A stretch of 64,000 bases of DNA from Aphis gossypii (GCF_020184175.1 NC_065530.1:82003260-82067259); one strand, 5' to 3'; positions 28,001-42,000 are shown, counted from the stretch's first letter. The notes: a model not told the origin generated them from the letters alone. Numbers and translations are program-made.

Positions 28001-30228
28001 TTCTGTTATCATTTGAGGTGTATTACCGTTCGCATTAGACGTAATATTTCTTAATTAATTATAAAATATATTATATAGGTATGCCTATATTAAAATACCT
28101 ATTTAATCATTTAATGAATCTTTATAAAATAAGGCTACACTTGATTATTAATACAGAACGCTACCTTTACGCAATAAACACTAAAACACAACTATCTTCA
28201 TCGCATTGATTTTAATGGCCTCGTTGTTTTTATAACACACTAACGCGTTTATTACCCATTCGACTTTACAGTGCTTTGTCAAGCTTTATCCTAATACACT
28301 ATCTTGTCGTACTCTGTAATGAAGCCCTCGTACACGATACAACCTTTTTTCAAGGTATACTTACTCGATAATAAAAAAACCCTTTTTTACCATTAAGATT
28401 TGATGCGTTTTCGTTTATAATGTATAAAACAATGCTTTTAATAATACTGTGAATGGATTTTTAAGCATAAATGATTTCAATATAAATTATAAAGTATTAA
28501 TGGACTCTTATAGAGTTTTTGATTTTGTAAAGCAATTTAAAACTTTTTATGTAATAAAATTACCATATATTATTAACATTTTTATAAATTTGAAAAACTC
28601 AATTTCACATCTTTTTAATATTTTTTTTTTTAACCGACTACAAAATATTTATTCTTATGTTAGAGTTTGACACAACTATCATATTATATTCTGCAATAAT
28701 AATACAAATCGTCTATTCATTTGGGATCTTAATGATTTTATAGTCGTCTACTTTTATAAAGTATATAACAATGCATCATCAAAATTATATACCTACGCCC
28801 TACATAATATACATTATTTTTAAAAATAAATCGGTTAATTTTTTAAGACAATTATTAAAATTATATAAAACATTTTTTTTTTTTAGATTTATTTTATAGA
28901 TAGCTTTTGATTCAAATGTGTAGATCACAATAAGTACATTGATTAAATTAAATCGTTATTAATTCATATTATTATTATTTTTAAATAAATATTGTTTGAT
29001 GTAGAGTGTCGGTAAGGACTGCCGATTGTGGTTAATCATTCACACGTGCGCACTCACGCTGTCGGTTTGCTGGTTGGCCGATCGGCTAGTCGGATCCAAC
29101 AAACGTTTTGTTATTTTGTGCCACTGTCTTTCAGCGGTCTTTATGGTACAAGTCGTGTTGGCGTTGTGCGTCAAAAGTTTTCGCAGGACAACGAGTAAGA
29201 CGCCGTTTAAAAGGAAAGGATGGCATATACACTATATTATTTAATACTATGTACAATACATAAATGTATAAACGTTTCAAAAATGTCACCACTCATTTTT
29301 TCATCGCCTACTAATAATTATCTGGTCTAGATAGATCAGAAATATAAACGTTACGCCGATACTGTTCAATTGAATATTATCGAGTTATTGCACTGCGTGA
29401 GCTATATAGATATAATGTTTGATAACAATAAAAACACTCGTTTTCACGCGATTTATTTTCTAAAGATAATATAGAACTGTTAATGTATAATATTGAATAG
29501 TTTCTTCCTACATGCTTAGAACGTTTTAATCGCGCATTTGTGAGCGAATGACTCCTGGATATATATTGATTTTTATTTGGGTTATGAATTTATGATAATT
29601 TAAAAGTTAATCGCTTTACAGAGTCCCTGGTGTTTAGCATCATGTTTGCGTTCCCGTTGTCGTGGACCACGCAGAGTTTACTATATGAACTTGCCGCGGA
29701 CTATGCACATCCGCTGCCCGAAAACATGGCCGTTGGTCTTATCTGCCTGTTGGAAACGTTGTGTGAAAATTGTATGTACTTTCTACTGTACGCTTTTCCT
29801 AAACTCCGTAAGTCTACACATAATATTAATTTATTAACAAAGGTAATTTCCGAGGAAATAATACTCGAATCGGATACATGCGTTCATATCCATTGTAAAA
29901 TGCTTATGGAAAAATTATTCAAAATCAAAACATCCATGACATAAAAAGTAGAAAGTAAAAATACAAAAAAGCAAAACAAACCTATATATTATTCCATTAA
30001 TTATTAACTTTCATATTCCTGCAGTTGAATAAATATTTTGAATTCGCGTATTAATGATTGGTTGTTCGCAGTTTATTCTGTCCCGGTATTATTTTCTTGT
30101 GATGAATATCCATAATGTTTAATAATAATTTATAACATTGCTGCAGTACTTTGACATCTTTTACCCGGTTTTAAGACGTCTGAAAACTTTTTTGTACTCG
30201 GTGCCCTTTAGATATCGTTTGGGAATTA

Positions 30229-30260
<32 letters not shown>

Positions 30261-30706
30261 AGTCGTTGAAAGTTTAATTTGTCGAGTAATAAGTGACCTA
30301 AAAGAATAATAAATTATAGCGTTAGAAATGTATCAAGTCTACTCAAAATTCAAAGGACACAATGGGTATATGGATATTTATTTATTATTTATTACTCTTT
30401 TTTTGTTAATAACTTTAACAATTACTTACAACGGGCTATAACGAATTAATATTAATTCTCTGATGTACGACGCATGAAAAATATTTTAAAGTTCCACATG
30501 CAACATCTTAAAAATGTTTTCATTTAAATAAAATTTAAGATTATACCATATTATAACTCTAATAAATTATCATCATTTATATTACTCTTTTTTTTTTGTT
30601 TTTAGATTTGAACTGGTTGCATGTCATCACTTTTATAGCTGGGTTATTGAGTATTATATTTATCATGTTATTAGGGAAGAGAAAAGTCTTCAGATATTAT
30701 AATTAA
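22065..30706 (+). CDS. SLC49/FLVCR-like major facilitator transporter (10 exons found, 477 aa, N-terminus incomplete)
   Basis: Exons are 22065-22259, 23191-23344, 24402-24489, 24652-24764, 27060-27200, 27384-27540, 27623-27731, 29005-29194, 29622-29807 and 30606-30706. Every intron has GT-AG ends and every phase matches through to TAA at 30704. Counting from the first found codon, the product has 12 predicted membrane helices, at about 50-68, 92-115, 119-142, 148-170, 184-204, 224-247, 286-308, 327-349, 355-378, 385-410, 417-441 and 448-470, with a long central loop (about 248-283). ERERRVYVVILL before helix 1, INKYGIRT after helix 2, and YELAADYAHPLPENMAVG in helices 10-11 (compare the E-x-x-YP-x-x-E pattern) resemble the SLC49/FLVCR group, known for heme, choline or ethanolamine transport. 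The substrate cannot be deduced here. No in-frame ATG precedes the first exon (acceptor tatttcaaag), so an upstream exon ending in phase 0 is missing; 16627-16761 is one candidate. The donor after 27540 (CA|gtacct) is weak but the phase requires it. Confidence 0.8.
25545..25685. repeat. Dispersed repeat copy
   Basis: The stretch has higher GC than its surroundings, a short palindrome (gtgacccgagtgggtcac) and the word GATTCTGAGCGGAG. The GATTCTGAGC word recurs at 17705 and 19523, and a related inverted form (CTCCGTTTAGAATC) occurs at 26760. This suggests fragments of one repeat family. Confidence 0.4.
26731..26780. repeat. Dispersed repeat, copy 1
   Basis: About 50 bases closely match 37635-37686. 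Shared words are ATTGTAAAATCAATA and CGTTTAGAATCTAAAATA, in the same order. Confidence 0.55.
30229..30258. repeat. ATT microsatellite
   Basis: About ten ATT units, inside the last intron of the transporter gene. Confidence 0.9.
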
Positions 30707-33700
30707 AACATACGCCTGTAATCTTAGTACTTACTACTTAATTATACGTATTCAATTGTTGTATTATAATTTATATTATGCTATTATATTGCTTTTATCT
30801 ATGCATCATACTGAACAAAAAATTACGTTTATCATGCTTTAAAAGTATAGAAAGCGCAAAACACAATATACCTACAACATTGATCAATATTTAAGATTCA
30901 ACAAATTACAAAGTAAAAAAAAAAAAATTATAGACATGAATTTAATGATAATTTTTAATACTGTATATATGATTTACTAATAAATTAATATTAGAAAATT
31001 TAGAAAATGAATAAAAAAAATGTTAAAGTTACAGTATAAATTAAATTTCAGTCATTTCTATAATAATTACTAAACTGAAGATTTATAAAAAATATAAAAT
31101 ATAAATATAAATATTTATTTTTTTTTTAATATTTTTTTTTTGTATTTATTAATATTTATATTTAAATATTCAAAACCCCTCAATAAAAAATTAATGTATA
31201 ATATTATTTTAGTCGATTTACATAATTTTTTAGGTACAACGTGACATTCATAATAATATTACTAATTATTATAATACGTTCATAAAAAGTACACTTTAAA
31301 ATTACATTAATGTTGAACTGATATAAAAAAAAATCTTGTAAAATGCAGATCACATAAAGATAATCATGTTAAAATATATGCGGGCCATAAAAATAGATAT
31401 ATATATAAGTACCTAAATACATTTTTTTTTAATTTCTAAAATAAAAAAACGTACACAACAAAATGGATTAGATGAGAGTATACCTAAGATGAGAAAGCTA
31501 AGATGTATAGATTGGCAAATTGGTAAGTGACTAATACTTTGTCTAAATCAACATTTCACTGATATAAATAAAGTTTGGATTTTTCAAATTTCAATAAAAA
31601 TCAATAATATTTATGAAAATTATAATTATAATATCTATCAAGTCCAGAGAAATTTAATGCTTGAGTAATATTAGTAGTTTTATAAATGATTGCGAGATCT
31701 ATGATAAGTTGTGTAAACAATCGAGTTTTCTAATATTATCCGCTAGAGAGAGCCACAACACTATATTTAGTCGTAAAATATTATTTATGTTCATAATAGT
31801 AAATGCTAGTTGTAGACGGTAGTGACTCAATAAATTTACGTTTACTGCACATATTGTGTAAACAAAAACTATATAGTTGTAAAAATTTTATTTGTGAATT
31901 TTACAGTTAAACTTCAAGAAATTTATGAATAAAATTAATTTGTATGACCATATTATTCTCAAGTTGTTAGATGTCTATAAGCAGTGAGCATAAATATTTG
32001 AAAGTTAAATAGAAAAATTATGTTATTTATTTTTATATGGGTAAATTGGTAAATACGAGAAAAGGGGAAGATTTAATTTTGGTGGAAACGGATAACACCA
32101 GTTTGCAAAATACTAATCAGACACTATTAACATACAGTCTGATACAAATGATACAATGTATAAAATAAATTGTAAAGTACAATATTCAATCATCATAATA
32201 TTGTTTTTACAATTTTATTCAAGCGTAGCATAAGTTATATATCATACCTACTAAAATGAAAAAAATATATATCATAGGTTATTTAGTTGTTGGAGGTAGA
32301 ATTGTTTATGTTGGATACTGGATAGTTTTTAAAACATTATATAATTTTCTAATGGATTAGATACCTGTATTCAATATCAATATACGAATTTTAATTTAAA
32401 TAAATAACGTTAAAATTATAAGTACATAGACACATAAACAATATTTAGTATATTATAAGTTTAATTTTTATTCAATATCATCTTTGGAAATTGATCTTTT
32501 TTTTTATTATAATTTTTCAATTTTTTAAGTGATCCGACAAAGGCAATCGCCAATTAGTCTCTTAAATTGAATAACATAAAAATATATAAATAAATAGTAT
32601 CTACATTTTGTTTATACGTCATACGAACTAGTCAAATCTGTATTTTATTTTTCAAAGTGATTTCACATAATTATTTTACTAATTTTATTAAATATTATTA
32701 ATTGTACGCGTAATCTTAAATTATAGTTATAATGCGAAGCAATACGAATTTTTAAACAAACAAATTGATAATTTACTTACTAATTAATTTAAGACATAGA
32801 TACAGCTATTAGTAGTTGTCATTAGTACGAAAAAATAAAAATTATTTCACGTAGTTTAAATAAAATAGTTATGTGTTTCTACATTTTTGCCTATAGACAT
32901 AGTCAATTTATTCTTGGTTATTAAAAATAAAAATGTGTCAAAAATCAATATTCAATTAAACTACTAACGTCGTTAGATTGAAAATATTACAATGTACATA
33001 AAATATTATTTTTCTTAAATAACTATAGGTACAATATTATATTAATGAAATCTCTGAACTGACTCGTGAATTTAAAAATAACGGTGTCAAAAAATTGGGC
33101 CTGCGAATTATGATTTTCAAATGAATAATCTTATTTTAACCGTACTGTCGAAAGAGATATTTTCTGAACATATATACGACAGCAGCCACCGGCGGTGGTC
33201 TAGAAATCAAGTACATACCGTACTTGAAATGGCGTGGAATGTGCTGGAAAAGGTTATCCCTGTAACAACAGCAAATAATCTGATAAATTGAAGGTTGTAG
33301 AGCTGCGTCACTTGTATTATCCGCAGACACTCTTTAAACATTAACCCAAGAACTCATTAAAAGTAATTTATTTACAAAAACGTAGTATACTGCAGTAAAT
33401 TTCTTCAAATTATGAGAATAACATATTACGGCAATCGAAGTATACAAATGCAATTTAATGTTTGAACATTTTTTAATTCTAAACAAATATTAAAATTAAA
33501 CAATCGGATTTTTTTAAAGTGCCTATACGACGTATTTTATAATAGATAAACACTTAAATACGCATCATTGACCATTAAGTATAGAAAATAGATGATACTA
33601 TGTTCAATAGTCACATATAATAATTATACCAATGGGGAGATAATGTGTTAATATCGACGATTTCATAACTGTAATTGAATCACATTTATTTCATTTTCAA

Positions 33701-34980
33701 TAGAATATTACTAGAATAGTGGCGGATACCGGATAACCAATTATCCTTTGATTGTCATAATATGTGATAAAGCGAGATTTATAGATAAGTTCAATTAGAA
33801 AAGGAGAGTGAAATAATAATATTCGAGAGATTAGGGTACCCTAATTATAATTACCTTAAGAATTAGTCATCTAAAGATTTAATTTTATACCAAAACTATT
33901 ACTATAATGACTCTAAGTCATTAATATAAGTTAATATTGATAAATTCCGTTGATTCAGTTTTTGATTTTGACATAATTCTATTATTTGTGTAGAATATTT
34001 TTTTCTAATTTTTGTTCATTGAAACGACACCGAGATCTCTATTAATATAGTTATCAAATGTTATATACGTATGAATCAGTTTATATGCATAATACCGTCT
34101 ATCCATCTTTTTCAAAATGAGTTATGCATAACTCAGTTTGATATTCCTACTAGAATATGGAACCTAGTGTCCTAGCTTAATATTGAATAAGGGAATCAGA
34201 CCACACATGTTTGCACTCTTTCACGAATCGAATTAAATTACTGTGTGTGGCGGGTTTAACTGTATATAACGCTCCACGACGTCCGCTGCATGTATTTATT
34301 GATAATAAACGGTTCTTTAAACAAAAATAATAAATTGTAAACATTATTTTTCTTAAATCTTAATTTTCACTGTGTTTGAAATGACAAAATATAAAACGGA
34401 ACTCACCCCATCATAACCTTCACATACACAGACGACTTAATTCCAGTAAACTTTTACATCATCAACGTAATACAAAAGAAAACCAAATGTCACTTACCTA
34501 TCTTGTTTATTGACTACAAAAAAAAAAAAATAATAATAATAAAGTCACTATCCCGCTATTTTGAAATAATAACAATTTTATAAATTGAAATAATTATATA
34601 GCTTAGAACAAAATAAATGGTGTAAAATAGTGTGTCAATACTGAAATAATTTTCAGGACTATGACGGTCACAAACGCATAGCTATTGTAACTGCTCCCCA
34701 AAATCTATAGAACGCGAAAAAAATCGAATATCTAACTCCTGCTATTCGTGTATTATTTAAAGGAAATCACCAAACTAAACCTATAACCATATTTTATTCG
34801 TTGGAAATTAAAAATAGTAAATTATAAAAAACATTTACATGTTTAAAATGACGAACCATAAAAAATAAAGTCGTGCTGGAAATAAGACGGTGTAGGTACC
34901 TATAGGTATTTTATTAAAATAACACGATATCCTGTATCGTTTGCACCGATGACATAGAATGATGTCGGAAAAACTGCAAC
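30707..34980. other. AT-rich intergenic DNA
   Basis: The first few hundred bases are the likely 3' UTR of the transporter (AATAAA near 30979). Beyond that nothing gene-like is seen except a possible 41-base minus-strand exon at 33219-33259. Confidence 0.5.
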
Positions 34981-35788
34981 TCGGCAGACGTCTGCGTGAC
35001 AGGAGTACACACCGTGATGTATAACATTTTTATTGTGGTGCGAAAACACAAAATACACTAATACCGAGCCGGGCGTGTAAAAGGCGCGGACGGCGGAGGT
35101 GAAAAAATAAAATAAAATAAGGAGAAGAAAAGGCCTAACGGCGCAGACGAGCGACCGCCGCCAAACGTATTTATTATATTATATTATACGATTGTACAAT
35201 ATTATTTCTAGTATACATTTTATACGATTGAAAAGGGAGCTTTAAGCGTGCGTGGGGAGGGAGCGGGTTCGCGTAGCCGAGTCCACGTCGTCGGCGGCGT
35301 GTTTTACGTTCGATTGAATCAATTAGTTTTCAATCCCTTGTTTTTGCCCGACAACAACAAAAGGCTTACGGCGGCGGCGAAAAATAATACAATAATAATA
35401 ACGAGACCGTTTCGTGTCCGTTTCCGTTGTCGTCACCGCTGCCGCCGTCAACGTTTTCACATAATATATATAATACACATCCGACGCCGCCGCGTGGACA
35501 ATAATTGCTCATGTTGTTATTTCGCCGGAAAAGAGGTCCGTGACGATACCGTTACGAAGCTTATTCGTCTGCCTCATCCCTTTTGCCGAAACCCGCGCGG
35601 TCCCGAACAAAATATTTTACTACGTGTTTGTGTGTTGTCTATAATATACACCGCGAGTACATATAATAATATAATATTTATACGTGATATATATGCATAG
35701 CGCACACCCACACAACGATAAATAGCGTAGATTATCTTGCTTTATACACACACGGTACATACCTTCTGTCATTTATAATATTGTACAG
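34981..35788 (+). promoter_or_regulatory. CpG-rich segment ending in a strong splice donor (candidate promoter and first exon)
   Basis: CpG and GC content rise sharply over the AT-rich background from about 34980. The segment ends with ttgtacag|gtaagt at 35788, a perfect donor consensus, followed by AT-rich DNA. This fits a non-coding first exon on the plus strand. The 150-codon open frame inside it (35248-35700) starts at a non-ATG codon, is Arg-rich and shows no family resemblance. The downstream exons of such a gene were not identified. Confidence 0.4.
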
Positions 35789-36107
35789 GTAAGTACTGCG
35801 TGTGTTGTGTTTTTAAGGGTGTCGGTGTAGGAGTTAAGTTATACATGATTATACATGGCAGAAGACTTTGCACAGTTTGTCTCGAGCTACAATAATAATA
35901 AATAGATAATAGGTATTTAGTTTTTTTTGTGTCGGATAAAGATCTGTGAATTCGTGTGACGTATTTTGATGTTTCTTGAGATCGAATTGTTCAATGTTTT
36001 TTTTTTTTTTTTTAATTGACATCAATCACCCATTAGTTGACAAATGTTGACGTAGAAATAAATTACTACTACAAAAAAAAAAAAAAATAGCAGGAAAGTA
36101 AGTAATA

Positions 36108-36311
36108 TTGCCTGCTACAAAGTACACAGTAAATGTCGATTTGATTTCACCGAGCCATTGCAGAGTAGCTTACAGTAATGGATGTATTATACTTGAATTT
36201 AATAATAAATTATCATTGGCCGTTGAAGAATGGGAATTTGAAATAATTTTTTCTGAAAACCTGAAAACATCACATTTAAGTATATATTTATTAGTTATTA
36301 TAATAATGTAA
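36108..36311 (+). pseudogene. Coding-like fragment of unknown origin
   Basis: A 67-codon frame starting at TTG reads with varied, non-repetitive composition (for example SHCRVAYSNGCIILEF and AVEEWEFEIIF) and then decays into AT-rich hydrophobic codons. It lies between an A run (about 36074-36087) and an 18-base T run (about 36324-36342), which is compatible with a fragment of an old transposon or retrocopy. The family is not recognised. It may be chance. Confidence 0.2.
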
Positions 36312-37607
36312 TATATATAACTGTTTTTTTTTTTTTTTTTTAATTCAATTTCCGGTAGATACTATAATAATAGCTTATTTAGTGAAGTTTTGTAGAAGGT
36401 ACATTCTAAGTTTTGGCAGTGAAAACTATATAGGTACCTATAAATTAGGTATTAGAAAATTGATCAGCTTTGTGAACAATTGTTTTTTTTTCTTTATGTT
36501 TGATCTGAAAAAAAATATATTGTATATAATATAATATGATTCAAAATAATAACACTATAGAAATAATTTTATGTACTTCGTAGCTCACATAAGTAATGTA
36601 TACATATTATATTATTCAACAAAACATTATTATTATTATTATTATTATTATATCGTAACTCGTAAACGTATAATACGATGTTTGTCTAGATAGCATTATA
36701 GTGATCTTAAAAGAAATATGTATACTATATTGTGTACATGCATAAAATATAATAATGCATCTATGGAGATTAGAGATCACTGCGGGAAGACGTGTGTCAT
36801 CCGGTTATAGAGTGTGTATACACGCGTATAATTAACGTAATACTTCCGGAGCATAAGAAACACATCCCATGATTATAAATAATATTTCTAAAACGAAATC
36901 GCTCGACAACAGTCAGTGAATTTAAGAACATTCCTAGTTTTAATTTACGATAAGAGACTGCTATAATAATACTCATAAAAGATATTTTATAAACTATTTA
37001 TTTTATATAAAATTTCCTAATATTTTCGTGATATTATATTATTACAAGCTTGTTGTTACTTTATCGTTTGGGACTATGTGGACTATATAATGGTAATACA
37101 CGATGAAATATTGATGTACAATAGCTAAGTTTTGCCGGCAATTGCGGGTGCTTGAATTTGTTTCATCATTGCTTCAAAGAAAAAAATACATCCATCATCT
37201 TAAATATTAATTGAAACAAATTTGTATACAAAAATTATTTTTCTATAAGTTATATTTTAAAAATTCTTGTATTTATTAGACATACTACGTATTATTTAAT
37301 AAAAAGCTTTTTCCTTCAAACCCAATATGTTATAAAGCAATTGGAGGGTATAATATACAGTATATACATACCCACGTATACCTTCAAAAATTAATCAAAG
37401 ACATAATTAGTGAAATTAAATATTAATTACTTCCAAAAAAATATTTTTACTTTTATTTTCGACCATTAAGTTTAGTTGTTTGGTGGAAAAATTCTCGTTT
37501 GTTTAATGATAATCAACCACCATATTATCAATATCGAGTAATGATTTATTTCTGCGGCGAGATGATCCTTTTAATAAGTTCAGTAAAAACAGAAACAAAA
37601 AAAAAAA

Positions 37608-37629
37608 CACACACACACACACACACACA
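37608..37629. repeat. CA microsatellite
   Basis: About ten AC units following an A run. Confidence 0.9.
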
Positions 37630-37634
37630 TCAAT

Positions 37635-37686
37635 ACATCATTGTAAAATCAATATACATTTATCACTTCGTTTAGAATCTAAAATA
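37635..37686. repeat. Dispersed repeat, copy 2
   Basis: Matches 26731-26780 over about 50 bases in the same orientation, directly after the CA microsatellite. Confidence 0.55.
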
Positions 37687-37899
37687 TGACGTAGAGAAAA
37701 CGTATATGAAAAATTACGATTACTATACTACCGCATCATCACAACAACATTGTACATATAATATTTAACTCGTAAAACATCAAAATCGAAAAAAGTAAAC
37801 ATCATAGTACCGAATAAGAACCGAATACAAATATATCGTCTATCTCTAATAACATAGTATATTGTTGTAGATCACCGTGTACAATATAACATAATATTA

Positions 37900-39000
37900 T
37901 AATATATTATGTTGTATATACACATCGTATAGGGTGCGTATACAGAGACAAGGCAATCCGATGACACATCCGCTGGTCGTACACACACACACAAATATAT
38001 ATATGACCGTCGTATTACGATATTAAACACAATAACGAGTGTGTGCAGTATATATATATAGTGTGAGTCGTTACAAAAACGATGTGCTGGTCCTGCAGGA
38101 GCGCAGGACGGGCCGTCGTAGACTGTATAGGTATACGCGTCGCACTATAATAGCTCCGACGTGGAAATGACGGCGCACGTTTCGGCGGACGTGCCTTGTA
38201 CAATACGATTTAAACGCGCGCAACAACACGAAGCGATCGCCGCCGCCGCGGTCTCGTATGTACGCGTACCTATATAATAAAATTATACGCCGTCGTTATT
38301 GTTATTATTATTTTTTTTATGAAAGTGCGCTACGATATAATATCGTATTGTAGTACGCGTTGTATACGCACACGCGAGATGATGTAATAATAAAGGCGCT
38401 GCAGCCGACCACTTGATTAGAGCAAATTGAACGAGTCTGTACAAACGTCGTGCCTCTCGTACACCGCGTCGGCATTATACGTCATCGCATAGAGATTTTA
38501 TACAGCGCGCACGAACCACCGTCGTCCGACAAATCGTATAGTCGAACGCGTATAATATAAAAAGTAATACTTAGTGTGTATGTGTGTGTGTTCTTGTTCG
38601 GGTTTCCGTCCACTAAAGCACGTACGAGCTACGAGATAGACGTTTAAACGCGGAGAGCAAAAAAGAAACCGCGGACCGACCGGCGGCGAGAGGGCGACAC
38701 CGACCACTTCGTTAAAGCGACGACATAATAATAATATAAATATAATCTCTTATATTGTTATCTGGGCGCGTATACCCCGCTCTCGAGACACTTAATACGC
38801 ACACCGGATACGCCGCTATACGCCAAATAATATTATTATACATTATTATACATACGCGAGTACTGTTTAATAATATAATAATTTTATAAGCCGGAGAGTT
38901 CGATACACTTCGCGGTAGTCGTTAAATAACACGTGCAATCCGTGTAAGCGTGATATCATATATTATAGCGGGGACTACGACTGTCCCTAAAAAGGAGATT
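37900..39000. promoter_or_regulatory. CpG-rich segment
   Basis: There are many CG dinucleotides (gatcgccgccgccgcggtctcg and similar words at about 38235) in an otherwise AT-rich region. Open frames of 62-69 codons on the minus strand show no family features. It is probably regulatory or 5' leader sequence, but no splice donor stands out. Confidence 0.3.
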
Positions 39001-42000
39001 ATTCACGAGCATAATATCTCCATAATGTTATACCACCCTCTGTGAATATAAACTATGATAAGAAGAAGATTTGACGTGTTTTATTTTTCTGCTATATGTC
39101 CGATCGAAGAATATATAGTGTCGTCTTTCGATCACCGCTGCAGTGTGTACTGCAGTTAAGAATATATAATATATATATAGTGCCAGATATATGAAGGGGG
39201 GCTAAGTGGGTATCCTTGCCTTTGGCACTGTAGGTATAAAGGATCTTTCGAGCTTATGAAAAATAAAAAAAGCCAAGAATATAAAATAAATATTAATTAT
39301 GACGTATACTTCCAAATTTCTATCAAGAAATAAAATAATATGACGCATTACTTATTTAAAACAATATACCTAATGTTTATCTTTAAATTATTTTTGACCT
39401 GTGTCGAAGTCTTTTATAAAGTTTCCAAGTCGATATTAGTTTATCGGTTGAAGACCGACGATAATTATTTAATATTTTAATGTAAAATCGAAATGTTATC
39501 AACGGATATAAAAAATTTAAACTTCCAATTTTTCGGAAGCACATTTTTTTATCAAATTAAAATAAAGAGATTTTTAATTACCAAAACATTTTATAATTTC
39601 GATATTAATATATGAAGATAATGGTTTCAGTAAAAATATCTGATACAAAGATGTTCTTTTTGATTTGTATTTAAATATTTTGTTATATGTTTAAGTCCTG
39701 GGCGTCAAATGTCCTAGATCCGGCACAGAATATATATACTTACCGTAGTTATATACACGTGGAAACAGTATTGACGCTTTCATTATGATGTTTGTCATAT
39801 TATTAATATAAAAACACAGAAGAAATTCGTAACTGACATTTTATTAAATGGTCCGTTTATTTTCATCTGACTATACTGTGCTAACTGACTGAGAAAACAG
39901 TGAAAACGGCTCCTCTGCTGCAGACAACCAGAGTTCGACACGATCGTCCTATAATACAAATATGATGCAAAAATAAAGTACACCATTAAACAAAGTCAGT
40001 TTAATAATAAATAATATTCGCTTAAATCGAATAAAACATAATATGAATACTCAAATAAAGTTTAAAATGTGTACCTATACAGTATACATATCAAAATCGA
40101 TACTTAAAAATTGGTTTTAAGTACTTATATTATTGCAATACATACATCAAATCATGTTTCACCGGAACCAAATATTAATTTATTTCCAAACTTAAAACCA
40201 TTAATTTTCGTTTGACTTGAATATTTTAACGCGAATACAATTCTCGTAACAAATATAATAATGCAATCGTATTCTGCAGGGACCACAGCAGGCTAAATCT
40301 TATTCCGGCGCTCGTGTATTCAATTATTATGGGCACCTGTAAGACGGGAGTACTCGCTAATAATTTGCACTCGTAACGACATAAATTTCGCAGTTATCTT
40401 CTAATGAATCATTACTGGATAACGATAAATTAAAGTCAAATGACGGCGGCCAATGTTACAACTGTATTACGAAGGTTTTTTTTTTTTTAACGGGGCGGGT
40501 TCGTGTATTTCTTTCTCTGTATTTATTTATTTTTTTTTTTTTGCCCAGGAGGCCGTCTGCAGGCGTACGCTGCGTATTTACGAAGCTATACAAACAATGA
40601 TTTTGTTTCTGTTATTATTAATGGCGACCCGCTGCGTTGGATTTTTAGTTACACCAGTCATTATTATTGCAGAGACACGCGTTTTCCGTACATTAATACA
40701 GCGGGCGTTTTTCACCTCGCGGTAGGTGTCCTTCGTAATGACAGGGCTGGCTTGTTTTTTCTTTTTACGTTTTTAATTTTTTTTTCTTTTTTATCTGATT
40801 GTATATTTTCGATGTCCGTTGTCCCGTTCGTCAAAGCACACGACACAGTGTATGAAAATACGTCTCAATTACCCCTGGCCAACGTCATATTGTGCTTTTA
40901 TAATAACAATATACATAACATTATGGACAACGCGTACTGTTCGTAGTACTGATTACATATTATACAAGTACTAACATCGTTGTGTTTACGTCTATTGTGA
41001 TTCAATATATTATACGTAACACAATATAAGTAGGCATGCCCACATTATTATACGACTATATTATAATTATTTAATTTATAAAGAAACATTTTCAAATCGA
41101 AATCTATAAAATACTCGGTGACCCCGATGAATTGATGTAAAGCTATTATGTCGTCAAAGTAGTGTAACGAGAAAATTTTTCGTTGAGAAGTCTAATCTAA
41201 AAATGTATTCTTATTTTATTAGAATTTTTCGTTTTCACAACATGAATTAAAATATTGTTATATAAATTTAGGAAATAAGTATTAAAATATAATTATTCAT
41301 TACTCTATAGGTTGGAAAAATTGGTGAGTCTTTACTTTAGTCGATAGTTCTACTGTGTCGTAGTAATTTTCAAAATATTCCCTATTTTATTAGGTAATTC
41401 ATTTTTAACACATTAGTTTATATATTAAATAATTTTACATACACAAATTATAATATATATGTAAGCAGTATTATATTTTTGCATCGGTTATTCTTAATTA
41501 TCCCAGAGCTTTTAATAAACAAAGAAGATCCATCTTCAAGCTGAGTCTACATATGAATCGATCATATACTAACACAACGGAATATCTTATATATGAAGAA
41601 TTTGGAAAAATTTCAATTTTTCAGAGCATATCTACTCAACACTGAACAACTTTCAAATTAAATAGTAGTCGGATTCATCAATACTTCAAAGTTAATAAAT
41701 AAAATTTAAAAGTAATGACTGTAAAAGTTTTTTATTATCTTTTTTTGTATATTTTTATATTGCAAATAATTTTTCATAAACACAATGGCCTTTTTTTAAA
41801 GAGGGTAACAAAAAAAAGTATTATATTAAATTTATCAAATAGTTAAATCATAGCTATGATTAAAATCTATTAGTCGCGGGTAAAATGAATGTTCATATAT
41901 AATCCCAAATAAATCGCAAACAACGCTTCTTATAGTCTTATTTTTTACGTTCAGGTGTAGGAAAGTTTTCGTTATTATATTGTGATATGAAAAACATATA

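Larger units (their letters stand above)
35789..37900. other. AT-rich non-coding DNA
   Basis: It holds a coding-like fragment (36108-36311), an ATT microsatellite (about 36628-36650), a CA microsatellite and a dispersed repeat copy. No complete gene is seen. Confidence 0.5.

Noticed and set aside
35248..35700. 150-codon plus-strand frame
   Set aside because: Arg-rich, non-ATG start, ends before the strong splice donor. It is better explained as part of a CpG-rich 5' leader.
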